DNA from: Mesostigma viride
Lineage: Eukaryota; Streptophyta; Mesostigmatophyceae; Mesostigmatales; Mesostigmataceae
Direction: 5' to 3'
DNA: 64,000 bases
Assembly (NCBI GenBank): GCA_009746045.1
Contig: RPFO01000156.1
Coordinates: 2,875,452 to 2,939,451 of the forward strand
The position numbers were made by a program, and so were the translations under genes. Under the pieces are notes generated by a model. The model did no database searches. It was not told the origin of the DNA and saw only the letters and a program-made list of their open reading frames with translations. Within the stretch, counting starts at the first letter, position 1. Every line of letters starts with the position of its first letter. This document shows positions 21,429 to 32,736 of the stretch, in pieces.

Positions 21429-23829
21429 TTGACCTCGACAGACATGGCGTCGCCTACTGGCCAGCTGCTGGCCACATTTCGACTGAAACTTGGAATCAAG
21501 GTGGCATTGCCTCCGGCCTACTTCGGGGAGGCATGGGCAGTGCAGGAATTCGGTGTAAATCATGCGCGCCACCGCGTAGACGGCAGGGTAGCGGAGTTGG
21601 TACGCGGCCAACATGCAGCATGGTGCAAGTTTCCCGGCGATCCATTAAGGTATAAGTTGACGAAAGACGAGATTTTTAAGTGGCAGAAGATAGGAGATGT
21701 CTCTAGGCCTGCGGAGGATGAGGTGGAGGAGGGAGGGGATGCAGGCGACGATGGGCAGGGGGCTGGGAGCGCAGATGACGACTCAGATGCCCCGGAGTCT
21801 TCATCGGAGCCCGACAGCGATGACGAGCAGGATAGCGAGGATATTTCCTCCTCCCCGCCCAAGAAACGTGCCAAGCGTCGTGCAGGCAACCCGAGGAAGA
21901 CTCCTGCCATCGCGCCTGCTGCAAGGAGGCGTCTGCAGCGGCTGCCCCCTCCGGATCAGCCCGACTCCGAGCCCAGCGACTCTTCTGATGACGACGACAT
22001 CGTTCCCGAGCTTGTGGACAGCGATGCTGAGTCGGAAGATGCGGGGGATGATGCTCCGGATGGTGGCGACGATGGCGGGGATGAGTGGGTGTTCGGCACT
22101 GGCAAGCCGGATCCTGCAGAGCTGCCCCGAGTTCCGCATGGTGCGCCGTTTGACCGTGAGCGCACGGCGATGTATCAGAACATCCCCGGTGTTCCGTGTT
22201 CCTCACAGGTTTTCTCCTCTCGACTTGTTCCTGCTGTTTTGGCAGCCTGCCCTCGTGCTGGAGCGGATTGTGACCGAGACAAACCGCTATGCCGAGGAGA
22301 AGCAGCGCTCGGCATCTGCTGGGGCACGGGAGTGGTCGCCTCTTTCCATGAACGAGCTGGGCAAGTGGCTTGGCATCCTCCTGACCATGTCACTCGTGGG
22401 CATGCCTGCCCGGGAGGATTATTTTTCTGGCCAGCCACTTGGTGCTGCTCATGCTGCCAACCTGCAGAACGTGATGCCCTTGCGCCGCTTCCAGCAGATT
22501 ACACGCTTCTTGCACTTCCAGGACTCTGCCCAGCGCCCTGCCAACACGCAGACACGCGAGTGGCGACTGTGGCAGTTCTTGTGGCTGGAGGACATCTTGA
22601 ACAAGGCATACAAGAGGTACTTCATCCCGGGCAGCGCGGCCGCCATCGACGAGAGAAGCATCGCGTCCAGGCACAAGTTGTGCCCGATCAGGTGCTTCAA
22701 CCCAAGCAAGCCTGCCCCCTTCCACGTGAAGCAGTATTGCCTGAACGACTGGCCCACCGGCTACCTCTACCATGCTAACACGTACGACAAGCTGCCCCAG
22801 GTCAACCACACCTTCCACGTGGTGAGTGAGCTCGCCAGCACGCTGCCACACGGGGTCCACATGGCCATGGACCGGTTCTACACCGGGCGTGAGGTGATTG
22901 AGACATGCCACCGCATGGGCCACCGCGTGGTGGGCACAGTGCTCCCCAACCGCCGTGGCATCCCCGTCGCCCAGGTCAAGGCCCGCATGCCCCGCAGGCC
23001 AGCCCAGGGGGACTACGCATGGGCTGTCAACAAGGATGGGCTGACCCTGTGCGCCTGGCAGGACCGCAAGCTCGTGTGGGTGCTGGGCAAGGGCATCCCC
23101 TTGGAGGAGGCGATGGTCAGCCGCCACGGTGGCCGTGACCAGCGCGTGATGGTGACTGCCCCGTCCCTCATCCCCGCGTATTGGAGCTGCTACAAGGCGG
23201 TCGACAAGTTTGACCAGCTGGCCAGCAATTACGACCTGCAGAAGGCCCTCGTCTCCCGGGTGTGGTGGCACCGGGCCGCCACAGGGCACCTGGCCAACTC
23301 AGTCGTCAACGCCTACATCCTGCAGACTCTCACCCGCGCCAACCGCCCCGACTGCCTCTCCCACGTGGGGTTCCTCAGCTTGCTCGCACAGCAGCTAGTG
23401 AACAACCAGTGGCATGGCGCCCGGCTGGACATGGATCGCATCCTGGGGGACCACCAGCCTGGGCTGGACAGGCGGTTCAGCGGCACCCACCTCAGGCCCG
23501 AGCGCATTCCGTGGACGGAGTCGGCGCAGTGCGTGGTGTGCGCCACGATCCCCGAGCGCAAGCGCACCAACTTCTGGTGCAAGGACTGCAACCAGGCACT
23601 GTGTACGGGCACGTGCTGGAACGTGTTCCACGCAGGGCCAGTGGCTGGCCTCGACGACGACGACCGCCGCCAGCGTGCCATGCAGCCCCTGTCAGCCCGC
23701 AGCCCGGCTGGCCGCGCGTGGGCTGAGGCCAATGGCCGCACGACCCGCACGCTGGCAGCTGGCACCCAGCTGACAGGGCCTCGTAGTAGGAGGCAGTACC
23801 TGCGCACCCAGAGGCGCAATCCGGCGTAG
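21429..23829 (+). pseudogene. piggyBac transposase with one frameshift
   Basis: The N-terminal part (21429 to about 22200) has a very acidic Asp/Ser/Glu region with a basic PPKKRAKRR patch, probably a nuclear signal. After a frame change near 22200 the catalytic domain follows (FSPLDLFLLFWQP, then IVTETNRYA). The three expected Asp residues sit in AAAIDERS, HMAMDRFYTG and KAVDKFDQL. It ends in a Cys-rich zinc-binding segment (CVVCATIPERKR, then FWCKDC and CTGTCW). The family cuts and pastes at TTAA. One small indel separates it from an open gene. The break could be true decay or a sequence error. Confidence 0.85.
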
Positions 23830-24062
23830 TTTGGCATATATAGCCAGGTAGCCTTGACAGTTAGCTACACCCTTGGCTAGTCATGCGCTACCACGCGCGC
23901 TAGTGCCATTTTGGCCCCTTGTGGCATGTTGGCATGTGTTATATGGCATGGTCTCTTGTTTTATCACCTGGGTATGGTGCATTATGCCCATTTGGGCATC
24001 CCTTGATGTTTTATGCCAACTGGAATAAAGTTTTGTGTTGTTAAGCTACCATTTATACCCCT

Positions 24063-24096
24063 GCCAGCTGGCACCGTTATAACGGTGCCAGCTGGC
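24063..24096. repeat. Perfect 34-bp palindrome
   Basis: GCCAGCTGGCACCGTTA followed by its exact reverse complement. It lies about 230 bp beyond the transposase stop, inside the right side of the piggyBac element. It could be a transposase-binding or cruciform site. Confidence 0.95.
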
Positions 24097-24460
24097 TTCG
24101 GCCATTTGGTAGCTAGCGTTCACAGTTTTGTGACATGTCATGTTGCCAATGCATTTTGGGCATGCCTGTGAATATATTTAACTCCTCTCAAAGGGCCAGG
24201 GCCAGCAGATTTGAAGAAATGGTCCATCATGCATTAATTATATGTGTCTCGAACCCCGTGGGCAGTGTACCCCCCTGAGGGGGGTGCTATTTTGAGCAGG
24301 TGTAGGGCATGGATATGTGACCAACCAAATTTCCTAAACATTATTTGATATAAAAGCATGCTTGGTTCCAAGGGTGGGCCAGAAAATGTTATTTGGCTAG
24401 TTACTCTCAGGCGCACAAAGATACCCAAACTCAGTCCGTTCTCGTGGTTCCAGTTATGAC

Positions 24461-25440
24461 GGCATCAATGTGCGACGTTACCTGCGGGGCTTGGAACCCA
24501 GGCATCTCTGAACAATTTTTTACTAGATAATAAACATGCACCAGCAAGAAGTTGGGCAGGCCAGTGAATACCAGCTATGGCTGCATAGACAGTATGAGAA
24601 GAAGCAGCTTACGGAATGTGGCTGAATGGAAAAGGAGCAACCTCGAATGGAAAAGGAGCGACCTCGATCCGACCAGTCGTTAAGAAGTTATGACGACAGC
24701 AATGTCGGCAGGCCACAGTGTCATTAAGTTAGTCGTTTCCTATAGAACCTTCTAGAAGATATATTGCGACAGCCATGCTGAGTCAGAGAGTCTAGAGCCT
24801 TCTATATTGCGTCAATATATACCTGCTGAGTCAGATTGCGCTTTGCGCTATCAATCATGATATTTCTATGCAATATAAACGCGCGATGGCCTCTGGCCGG
24901 GCCACAGCCATCTTTACTAACGCAAACACTCACCTGTTTCACCTCAACGCAAGAGGCACTTTCCAAAAGTGCGCTGAGCATGCACCGGCCCCCCAACAAT
25001 TGGCTCGATTCCTCGAAACAAGCGGCTGCATGGAGCACAGAAGCGCCATCACCGGAACCAGCTACAAAAAATTGCCCGCTATGAAGCCTCAGCCTTGCAA
25101 CCCCACGTTTCTTCATCCAATACCCATTCCAGCGTCGAATATTAAGTGTAAAGCATGCAATGTTAGCCGCCACGTATTGCTGGCTTAGCTGCACCATGAA
25201 TCGGCCGCGGATGCCACCTATTTCCCCCTCGCGGGGCCGGGCGTGGAAATGGCAAAGGCATAGAGTTACTATCCCGCAGCCCTACCGCGAGGGAGATTTT
25301 TTTAAAAACTCAATGATATGCTAAAAATTAGCTCGAGCATTGATTAGTAACTCGTTGATTCCCCGACAATAATTTGGCCAGCCATAGCTCGGTAGGATGT
25401 CTGGCAATTACTGCGGTCGTGCTGCGTGCATAGCACCTCA
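24461..25440. other. Unassigned interspersed sequence
   Basis: No gene is recognised. There is a two-copy GAATGGAAAAGGAGC-ACCTC repeat (about 24625-24665) and two related CTTCTA-ATATTGCG phrases (24750-24810). The small open frames show no family features. Confidence 0.4.
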
Positions 25441-25471
25441 GGCAGCCTTGTGTGGAATCGCCTGGCCATAC

Positions 25472-25985
25472 CTTGTGTGGAATCGCCTGCATGGCAGCGC
25501 ATTCTAACCGTAGAGACTTGTTTCGAGTACCGGCGGGTGAAACTCTGGTGCCAGATACTCTGGGCCATACCACCTATACCTTGTGTGGAATCGCCTGGCA
25601 TCGCATTCTAACCGTAGATACTTGTTTCGAGTACCGGCGAGTGAAACTCCGGTGCCAGATACTCTGGGCCGTACCTTGTGTGGAATCGCCTTGGCATCGC
25701 ATTCTAACCGTAGATACTTTTTTCGAGTACCGGCGAGTGAAACTCCGGTGCCAGATCCTCTGGGCCATACCTTGTGTGGAATCGCCTTGGCATCGCATTC
25801 TAACCTAGATAGTTGTTTCGAGTACCGGCGAGTGAAACTCCAGTGCCAGATACTCTGGGCCATACCTTGTGTGGAATCGCCTTGGCATCGCATTCTAACC
25901 GTAGATACTTTTTTCGAGTACCGGCGAGTGAAACTCCGGTGCCAGATACTCGGGGCCATACCTTGTTTTAGAATGTGGAATCGCC
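25472..25985 (+). repeat. 95-bp satellite, about five copies
   Basis: The unit starts CTTGTGTGGAATCGCC and includes TTTCGAGTACCGGCGAGTG and CTCCGGTGCCAGATACTC. Copy starts are near 25472 (with a short extra copy at 25448), 25581, 25676, 25772 and 25867. ACCGG-CCGGT within the unit can form a small hairpin. Reading frames across it are artefacts. Confidence 0.9.
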
Positions 25986-26347
25986 TGGCATCGCCTTCCA
26001 AGATACGCCAGGTCCCGCTTGAATTTTTGCCAGCGACCTCTGGGATTGTTGGCAGCGCAATGCCGAGAACTGACGATGGCGGATGACTATGTTGGATTTT
26101 AGTGGCTGGATGCATGAAAAATGTCGGGAGTTTCAACATAATGATAGGGGTTAACGATATAATTTATGTTATGCAGGAGATTCCTGTCGACAGTGGGCAT
26201 TGGAAAAAAAAAGGATGATGCCAAGAAAGAGGACCTTTTGTTTGGGCGGAGCTAACCACCCGTGCCTCAAAAATTGCGGCAAGCAGGTGCATGGTTTCTG
26301 CACCGGAATGTTTCAAGAGCCGGATGCGGAAGAGGGAACGCGGGATG
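25986..26347. other. Unassigned sequence before the foldback element
   Basis: No gene seen. The last five bases (26343-26347, GGATG) are the left target duplication of the foldback element. Confidence 0.5.
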
Positions 26348-27694
26348 AGTTATATACAACGATTCCTGCCGGAATCGACACTAAGCGCTTAGTATCGATT
26401 CCGTCAGGAATCGTTGTATATAACTAAAACTTTTGCTTGCGCCGGCAAGGCTAAGGCCGATACTAGTCGGGTCATCGAATTGGCTATTCGATTATCGAAG
26501 TTGCCTATTATTCGACCATCGAACTTTCCTATTCGATTATCGAATTTTCCTTATTCGATTGTCGAAATTTCCTATTCGACGGGGGGTCAGAGGCCAGCGG
26601 CCTATCATACTCGGTGCCCAGCGAGCCACCGAACTAGGCCTAGTCGATTATAGCGAGACATCGCGTGGAACTTAGCCGATTTCGGGGACTTAGCCGATTT
26701 TCGGAGCGACGTCGAACAACACAGATGATTAGCCGGTTGAGCACATCATATCAGTCGAATAGCTAGCGCTGGTACTCCGCCTAGTAAGCGGAGAGCACTT
26801 GCCTATTTCGATTGACATATTAGGCCGAACGATTAGCGTCCGCAACGTTATTCGCATTACTAGGCGAAAAATCCACCCCCGGAACGATCCTAGCGGGATT
26901 CGAACCCGGGATGCCGGCGTGTCGCAACAGTCTTAGTTATATTATACAACGATTCCTGACGGAATCGATACTAAGCGCTTAGTATCGAATCCGCAAGGAA
27001 TCGTTGTATATAACTAAAACTTTTGCTGTCTTAGTTATATACAACGATTCCTGACGGAATCGATACTAAGCGCTTAGTGTCGATCCCGTAAGGAATCGAT
27101 GTATATAACTAAGACTGTTGCGACACGCCGGCATCCCGGGTTCGAATCCCGCTAGGATCGTTCCGGGGGTGGATTTTTCGCCTAGTAATGCGAATAACGT
27201 TGCGGACGCTAATCGTTCGGCCTAATATGTCAATCGAAATAGGCAAGTGCTCTCCGCTTACTAGGCGGAGTACCAGCGCTAGCTATTCGACTGATATGAT
27301 GTGCTCAACCGGCTAATCATCTGTGTTGTTCGACGTCGCTCCGAAAATCGGCTAAGTCCCCGAAATCGGCTAAGTTCCACGCGATGTCTCGCTATAATCG
27401 ACTAGGCCTAGTTCGGTGGCTCGCTGGGCACCGAGTATGATAGGCCGCTGGCCTCTGACCCCCCGTCGAATAGGAAATTTCGACAATCGAATAAGGAAAA
27501 TTCGATAATCGAATAGGAAAGTTCGATGGTCGAATAGGCAACTTCGATAATCGAATAGCCAATTCGATGACCCGACTAGTATCGGCCTTAGCCTTGCCGG
27601 CGCAAGCAAAAGTTTTAGTTATATACAACGATTCCTGCCGGAATCGACACTAAGCGCTTAGTATCGATTCCGTCAGGAATCGTTGTATATAACT
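26348..27694. mobile_element. Foldback DNA element, 1347 bp, almost wholly palindromic
   Basis: The target duplication GGATG lies at 26343-26347 and 27695-27699. The outer ends are AGTTATATACAACGATTCC and its inverse. The left arm (26348 to about 26940) and right arm (about 27110-27694) are near-perfect inverted copies. Four hairpins of about 80 bp occur: one at each end (26348-26427, 27615-27694) and two in the centre (about 26937-27022 and 27033-27113). Each arm holds a tRNA-like T-arm with a perfect B box, GGTTCGAATCC (inverted in the left arm). No transposase is present, so it must move with outside help. Confidence 0.88.
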
Positions 27695-27699
27695 GGATG

Positions 27700-28240
27700 G
27701 ACTTGCCTGGAGTGTGGTGGGCCAGGGCGCCGTTCAGAACCAAACGATGATACCATGGCGGTAGATAACAAGCCCAGCGGCCCGGTCCTGCCAACCGACA
27801 ATCAAAGTTCTACCTTATACTATGGCCATAATGTGTGAAGCTAGCGTTTTCACGCTTGTTGCTTTCTGACGACAATACTGTGTGAAGTCATTATGTGTCC
27901 TGACATGACTTATTGCCCATGATGACTTAGAACTGTGGGAGAATCTCTCATGCATTATATGGACCATGCCACATAGAGCCGTAATCACGTCCATGTTCGT
28001 TTCACGGTTGGACAAGTTTGAGATTGAGAAAATTAATGTCCCCTACATTAGAATCAATGTTAGCCACACATAAGGAGACCAAATCAACTTATTTTCTTGA
28101 GTCGGCATCAAAAGTGTCCTAAATTTCGCAATTTGTCCTAATCCAGTGCAACACCTCTTCTTGTTCAGTAGCTTATATTGCTTTAATTACTGCTTGGCCA
28201 CTTGGCTGGCTGTAGCAGATCTGAACAGGGGCCATAATGA
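27700..28240. other. Unassigned sequence before copia 1 Gag
   Basis: It contains a 38-bp relative (27840-27877, inverted) of the repeat at 55708 and 56137. The right half of a 30-bp inverted repeat pair is at 28120-28149. Copia 1 internal sequence probably resumes near 28150. Confidence 0.4.
28120..28149 (-). repeat. Right half of the 30-bp inverted repeat pair
   Basis: Reverse complement of 20781-20811 with about three differences. See that entry. Confidence 0.5.
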
Positions 28241-29345
28241 GTGAGGGCACTATTGACCAACGAGGGCGCGGTATCGGCTTTGAGCGGCGCGGCGCTGGGA
28301 TGGATGGACGCGATGGACGCGATGGACGCGATGGACGCGATGGACGCGATGGACGCAGTGAAGGACAGGCGCTGGGAGACCAGGCTGCGCTGGCAGATGA
28401 TCAGAGCCAAGGATCTCGATCAGGGCGGTCAGAACGCGCCAGCTGCAGATCAAGCAGCACCTAGGCGGCCGACCGTGGCTGAAGGGTACGCGGTGCTAAG
28501 CCAGTTTCAGTCCATGCATCAAGGACAATTGGCAGCCCCGGGACGCCGAGAGGATGTTAGAGGACATGAACTTGTACACGGACATCTACACCGGTAACAA
28601 GCTTCGCATCCTGGCCTCTAGTGCCTACATAAGGCAGTCGGCGAGGCGGCTGTTCAAGTTTGTCCGGGAGCGACACACAGCTGGGGACACCTGGACTGCG
28701 TTTATGACGCGACTCAGGGTGTTCCTGAGTGACAAGAGGACCATAGATGGGTCCCACCTGAAGCAAGAATACCTGGACTACAAGCCCATCAAGGGGCAGC
28801 TAGTGGTCCACGCCTTTGAAGACTTCGTCAAGCTGAGGGAGGACGCCATGGCCAAGGGATTCTTCGTTGCAGATCGGATGGCCATGGGCGACTTTCTCAA
28901 GTCGCTGCAGCTGGATCCGGTCACCATGGATAATGTGACCATCCACATGCGACAGGTCCATGGCTGGGCAGCCATGACGGACCAGTTGTATGAGTGTTTC
29001 AGCGGCAAGTACGTAGGTGGTAAGCGCCCTCGTCAAGGGGACGAGGAGGCCAGCTGAACCTGCAGGTTAAGTCCATGAGGGGATCGGGCCACGGGGGCCC
29101 AGCGTCCTCGAGAGGGCCTGAGACCTCTTCAAGGGGTCGAGGAAGGTCCAGGAGGGGGCGTGACAGAAGGGCTGGACGGGGGACCCCCGAAGTCGGGACA
29201 TCCACAGTCCCAGTTTGACTTCAAGAGGGTGGGTGGTCCTCCCAAGGCTGGGCCCAGCAGTGGGACCTCACGGGACATCAGTCAGGTGGAATGTTATTTC
29301 TGCCAGGGAAGGGTCACTTCAGGAATGAGTGTCCCTCGTACCTGA
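28241..29345 (+). pseudogene. Copia 1 Gag with zinc knuckle, frameshifted
   Basis: The first frame (28241 to about 28550) contains six copies of the 9-bp unit ATGGACGCG (28300-28358), giving Met-Asp-Ala repeats. The next frame (28554-29057) is a capsid-like all-helical stretch (LYTDIYTGNKLRILASSAYI, LFKFVRERHTAGDTW, GWAAMTDQLYECFSGKY). Around 29290-29340 lies a CCHC zinc knuckle (CYFCQG, then HFRNEC) in which a single missing A in a GGGAAGGG run breaks the frame. Gag would package element RNA in cytoplasmic particles. Confidence 0.7.
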
Positions 29346-29568
29346 GGCAGGAAGGTCAGAGCAAGCCAGCTCAGGGTGGCAGCAAGGACAAGGCTGGTCC
29401 ATCCCAGGATAAGGGCAAGGGCAAGGCTGCTGATCATTGACTTGAGCCTGCACACATCCCTGAACCCTGGAGGGTGCCCCCAGGGGTGTGTAATGTAGCT
29501 GCTAGTGACAGCAGTGAGGGGCAGCCCCATGCTCTAGTGAAGAGCCTATTGGACACGATGGGGCAAGC

Positions 29569-32500
29569 TTGGTTACCACAGAGAGTATGCCAGCTGTAGC
29601 TGCAGTGGTTACTCGCCAACGTGCCCGCCATGGCGGTGCTGAGCCTGAGGTAGGACCTGGTGATGTGGACCCAGGTGGATCTCAGAAGCATTCTGACCGT
29701 GCAGGACTGGCACAGGATGGTCAGGATGAGGATAGGGCTGGAGACAGTCTGACAGGCACGACCCTGGTGCCTCCTGTACATAAGGGATCTGTACATACCT
29801 TGAGTGCTAATAATGACAATAAAAGATTTTCTCTCTTGTATGACATTGCCTCAAGGTTGCATACCATGTTTGGCCATGCAGCTCAGTCTTTGCAAGTTGC
29901 TAGACGGCTGGGAGGAAGTGAGTTGTACTCCATCTGCCAACAGGTTGCTCAAGCTTGCAAGTGCAGGCTAGTTGCTAGAAAGCCCAAGCAGTCTCATGCC
30001 AGGACTCCTATTTTGCAGCCAGGCCATGTGCAGGTAGATATTCAGAGAATCAGGGGTTTGAAGCTGCTGGTGGCAGTGGACAGATATACCAAGTACAAGA
30101 CCCTAGAGATCCTGCCTGACATGGAGAAGCCTACATTGATTGCTGCTCTGAAGTTGACAAGGAGCAGGTACCCTGGGTTGGAGTTGTTGCAGTGTGACAT
30201 TCAGTTTGAGTGCTGTGAGAACCTGCCAGAGTTTCCAGAGTTGCTGATTACACCCAGGGAGAGCCACGGCCAGCAAGGGGTGGTGGAGAGAGCCATCCAA
30301 GAGATCAAGACTGTGCTGCTGGTGGAGAGGATTCCAAGGACGTCATCTGCCATTGTGACATCTGCATGGCTACGTTCTGTGGAGGATAGGCTGAACCTCA
30401 GGACTCCCATGTTCTTTGGTGACATTGCCATCAATCCTCTTATGCTGCATACCAGGATGCTGCCAGCTGATGCTGAGCAGGCATGGAAGGAGAAGCTAGA
30501 GGCCAAGTTCCTCAAGCTGAGGCAGAAAGACAAGGGCTGGAGTGTCCTAGAACCTAACGTTGGACAACAGGTTGTTGTGTGGAAGGAACCAAGCTTTCCA
30601 GGGAAACGTGGCAGCTGGCATGATGGGGTGGTGACCCGAGTAGAAGCCGCTGGCCATAAGTGCTGGGTGGCCATTGATGGCTCCCAAGCAGTGCACCGTC
30701 TGTCCTGGTCAAAGATCCGTCCCCGGGGAGGTAATCAAGGAGACCTCTTCCAGGTGCCCGTTGGTGTACAAGGCGGGGGTGACGTGGAGCTTCCTGATCA
30801 GGGTGCTACAGCTGTATCGAGCCCTCAGGGTGACCCTGGCCCGGCCCCTGGGGTACCTTCACATACGGTGGTTGGGCAAGCAGGCGGACAGGCTGCACCT
30901 CCGGAACGGCCCGACACCAGGCCTAGGGGTGTGCGTCTATCAGATATTGTACAGGCTTTGCAAAGAGCCAAGAAGGAGCCTAAGGTGTCCAAGCTTGTCC
31001 AGTTGGATGAACCTGAGGTAGCTGCCATGGAGATAGATACCAATGCACAGGTTTCTGTCATGGGACCTCAGCATACAGGAGAACTGCTGGTCGGAGAACC
31101 AAGTTGCCCCTGGGTGTCTGATTTCAGTGGTAGGACGCATCTAAGGGTGTTGGGAGAGGTTACTGCCCCTGTCATGGGTGTGGATGTGACCTTCCTTGTC
31201 CTAGAGGACTATGATGGCCCTGTGATTTTGGGTCAGAATTTTCTGGGCAATCCTGGGATTTCTATCAGAGCTACAGCTCTGAGAAGAGATGGCTGGGGGA
31301 TGATTCCCCTAGAAAATTTCAGGACAACATTTCCAGTCAGGTGCAGGGCCAAGCCGGTCAAGGGTGTAAAATGGGATGAAGGGGAGGTGCCCCCAGCGGC
31401 CAGTTTGGTGATTCCAGCTGTGTTGCACCCCAGCAGTATTGGCATAACTCACAGGAGCCTTGCTGCACACTCTCCTTTGACATATGACCAGCTGGTCCAA
31501 GAGATGAGCTCGCCTACTTTGTTTGAGGCTTGGAAGCTCGCCTTCTCCAAGGCATTGGAGGAGTGGTTGCAGTTTGAGTGTGCTGCACCAACAGACAGAC
31601 GTCCCCCAGCATCAAGGAAGCTTGCTTTGAGATTTGTGCTGAAGAGGAAGGTTGTGGATGAGGTATCAGTGCCCCATGTCAGGCCTGTCCTGAATGAGTA
31701 TCACGGCACGGGGAGTCTGCCAGGAGAGGAGCTGTACACGCCAGGGATGCTACACGACACATGGAGAATTTTGCTATGTCTCTACGTGGGGTTGCTGAAC
31801 AGGGGAGCAGCTATGTCATCAGTGCTGCTGGACTTCAAGAGGGCATTTTTAAAATCTGATCCAGAAGTGGCCAGGAGGGTGTGGAAGCAGGATGAGCCTT
31901 ACTGTGTTGAGGTGCCTGCCATCTGGAAGCTGGAGCTGCATCAACAATTCCTGGTTATTCTGAAGGGCCTGGAAGGACTCAGGTCGAGCCCAATCATCTG
32001 GAGACTCACGCTGCAGGAAGCTCTGATCAGTGAGTGTGGCTTGAGAGTGTCTTCAGTTGATCCCTGTTTGCTGCTGGCCCAATGGGAGGGTCTGCCAGTG
32101 TATGCTAGTTTGCATGGAGATGATCTGCATTTGCTAGCCCCCACGACCTGGCTGAAGAAGTTTATTCCTGTCATCAGTGGCAAGTTTTCACTGGGCAAGG
32201 AGCTGTGGCAGGAGCCCAACAAGCCTGTAGTGTTCTGTGGAATGCAGGCTACCCTGTTCAGGAGGGACGGGGAGTGGAGTATCAGGCTTCAGGCTGGAGG
32301 AGATTATAAACAGACCATTGTGAAGGCCTTGCCAGAGAAGATCACCCAGGCTGCAGGACCTGAGTTGAGAGGCATGTGGGCCTGGTTTGCCAGCATCTGT
32401 GGTCCGTCTTTGATGGTCCATAGCAGAATGCCTGATGAGGTGCTTGAGGATGAGAAGCCTCGAGTCATAGCCCGGTTGGTGGAGAGTACCCCTGATCTGA

Positions 32501-32736
32501 TTTTGTCTGGGATTGACTTTGCCCAGCCTATCACCTTGGAGATCTTTGTTGACAGTTCCATGGATGCTCGCCAGGTTACCAAGGTCAGGGGGAGATCTGC
32601 TGCTCTGTTTGCTTTTTATCAGAGCAGGGCAAGTTTGTTCAGCTGGTACAGCAGACTGCAGAAGAGGGTCTGTATCAGTTCAGATGTGGCAGAATGCAGG
32701 GCCATATGCGAGGGGATCCAGTCCAGCTGTACATAA
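29569..32736 (+). CDS. Copia 1 Pol: integrase, protease-like, RT, RNase H start
   Basis: One long frame of 1055 codons. An HHCC-type zinc region comes first (H98, H103, C130, C132), then the integrase core with D157, D210 and E240 (VQVDI, LQCD, GVVERAIQE). Then comes a retropepsin-like segment, MEIDTNAQVSVM (D490) with GPVILGQNFL about 60 residues later. Then a copia-type RT follows with LDFKRAFLKS (D755) and LHGDDLHLL (D851, D852), and the start of RNase H (EIFVDSSMDARQVTKV, CISSDVAECRA). The usual copia order puts protease before integrase, and the usual RT motif is YVDD. The frame stops early at 32736; the RNase H end continues in another frame. Confidence 0.85.
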   Translation: MVTTESMPAVAAVVTRQRARHGGAEPEVGPGDVDPGGSQKHSDRAGLAQDGQDEDRAGDSLTGTTLVPPVHKGSVHTLSANNDNKRFSLLYDIASRLHTMFGHAAQSLQVARRLGGSELYSICQQVAQACKCRLVARKPKQSHARTPILQPGHVQVDIQRIRGLKLLVAVDRYTKYKTLEILPDMEKPTLIAALKLTRSRYPGLELLQCDIQFECCENLPEFPELLITPRESHGQQGVVERAIQEIKTVLLVERIPRTSSAIVTSAWLRSVEDRLNLRTPMFFGDIAINPLMLHTRMLPADAEQAWKEKLEAKFLKLRQKDKGWSVLEPNVGQQVVVWKEPSFPGKRGSWHDGVVTRVEAAGHKCWVAIDGSQAVHRLSWSKIRPRGGNQGDLFQVPVGVQGGGDVELPDQGATAVSSPQGDPGPAPGVPSHTVVGQAGGQAAPPERPDTRPRGVRLSDIVQALQRAKKEPKVSKLVQLDEPEVAAMEIDTNAQVSVMGPQHTGELLVGEPSCPWVSDFSGRTHLRVLGEVTAPVMGVDVTFLVLEDYDGPVILGQNFLGNPGISIRATALRRDGWGMIPLENFRTTFPVRCRAKPVKGVKWDEGEVPPAASLVIPAVLHPSSIGITHRSLAAHSPLTYDQLVQEMSSPTLFEAWKLAFSKALEEWLQFECAAPTDRRPPASRKLALRFVLKRKVVDEVSVPHVRPVLNEYHGTGSLPGEELYTPGMLHDTWRILLCLYVGLLNRGAAMSSVLLDFKRAFLKSDPEVARRVWKQDEPYCVEVPAIWKLELHQQFLVILKGLEGLRSSPIIWRLTLQEALISECGLRVSSVDPCLLLAQWEGLPVYASLHGDDLHLLAPTTWLKKFIPVISGKFSLGKELWQEPNKPVVFCGMQATLFRRDGEWSIRLQAGGDYKQTIVKALPEKITQAAGPELRGMWAWFASICGPSLMVHSRMPDEVLEDEKPRVIARLVESTPDLILSGIDFAQPITLEIFVDSSMDARQVTKVRGRSAALFAFYQSRASLFSWYSRLQKRVCISSDVAECRAICEGIQSSCT

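Larger units (their letters stand above)
21130..24460 (+). mobile_element. piggyBac-family DNA transposon
   Basis: The region holds one piggyBac transposase gene. Inverted subterminal sequences lie at 21174-21215 and 24407-24456, sharing AACGGACTGAGTTTG and TGTGCGCCT. TTAACCC occurs at 21129, as expected at a piggyBac end, but a matching right-hand TTAA is not found, so the exact ends are uncertain. An 11-bp-stem hairpin lies at 21160-21184. 23830-24406 is non-coding. Confidence 0.75.

Noticed and set aside
22390-23289. 299-codon minus-strand frame
   Set aside because: Antisense to the piggyBac transposase catalytic domain; a by-product of GC-rich codons.
26880-27170. tRNA gene candidates with GGTTCGAATCC T-arms
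   Set aside because: Only the 3' half (T-arm and acceptor-like end) is present, with a mismatch at the base of the T stem and no matching 5' half, D-arm or anticodon arm. Treated as part of the foldback element.
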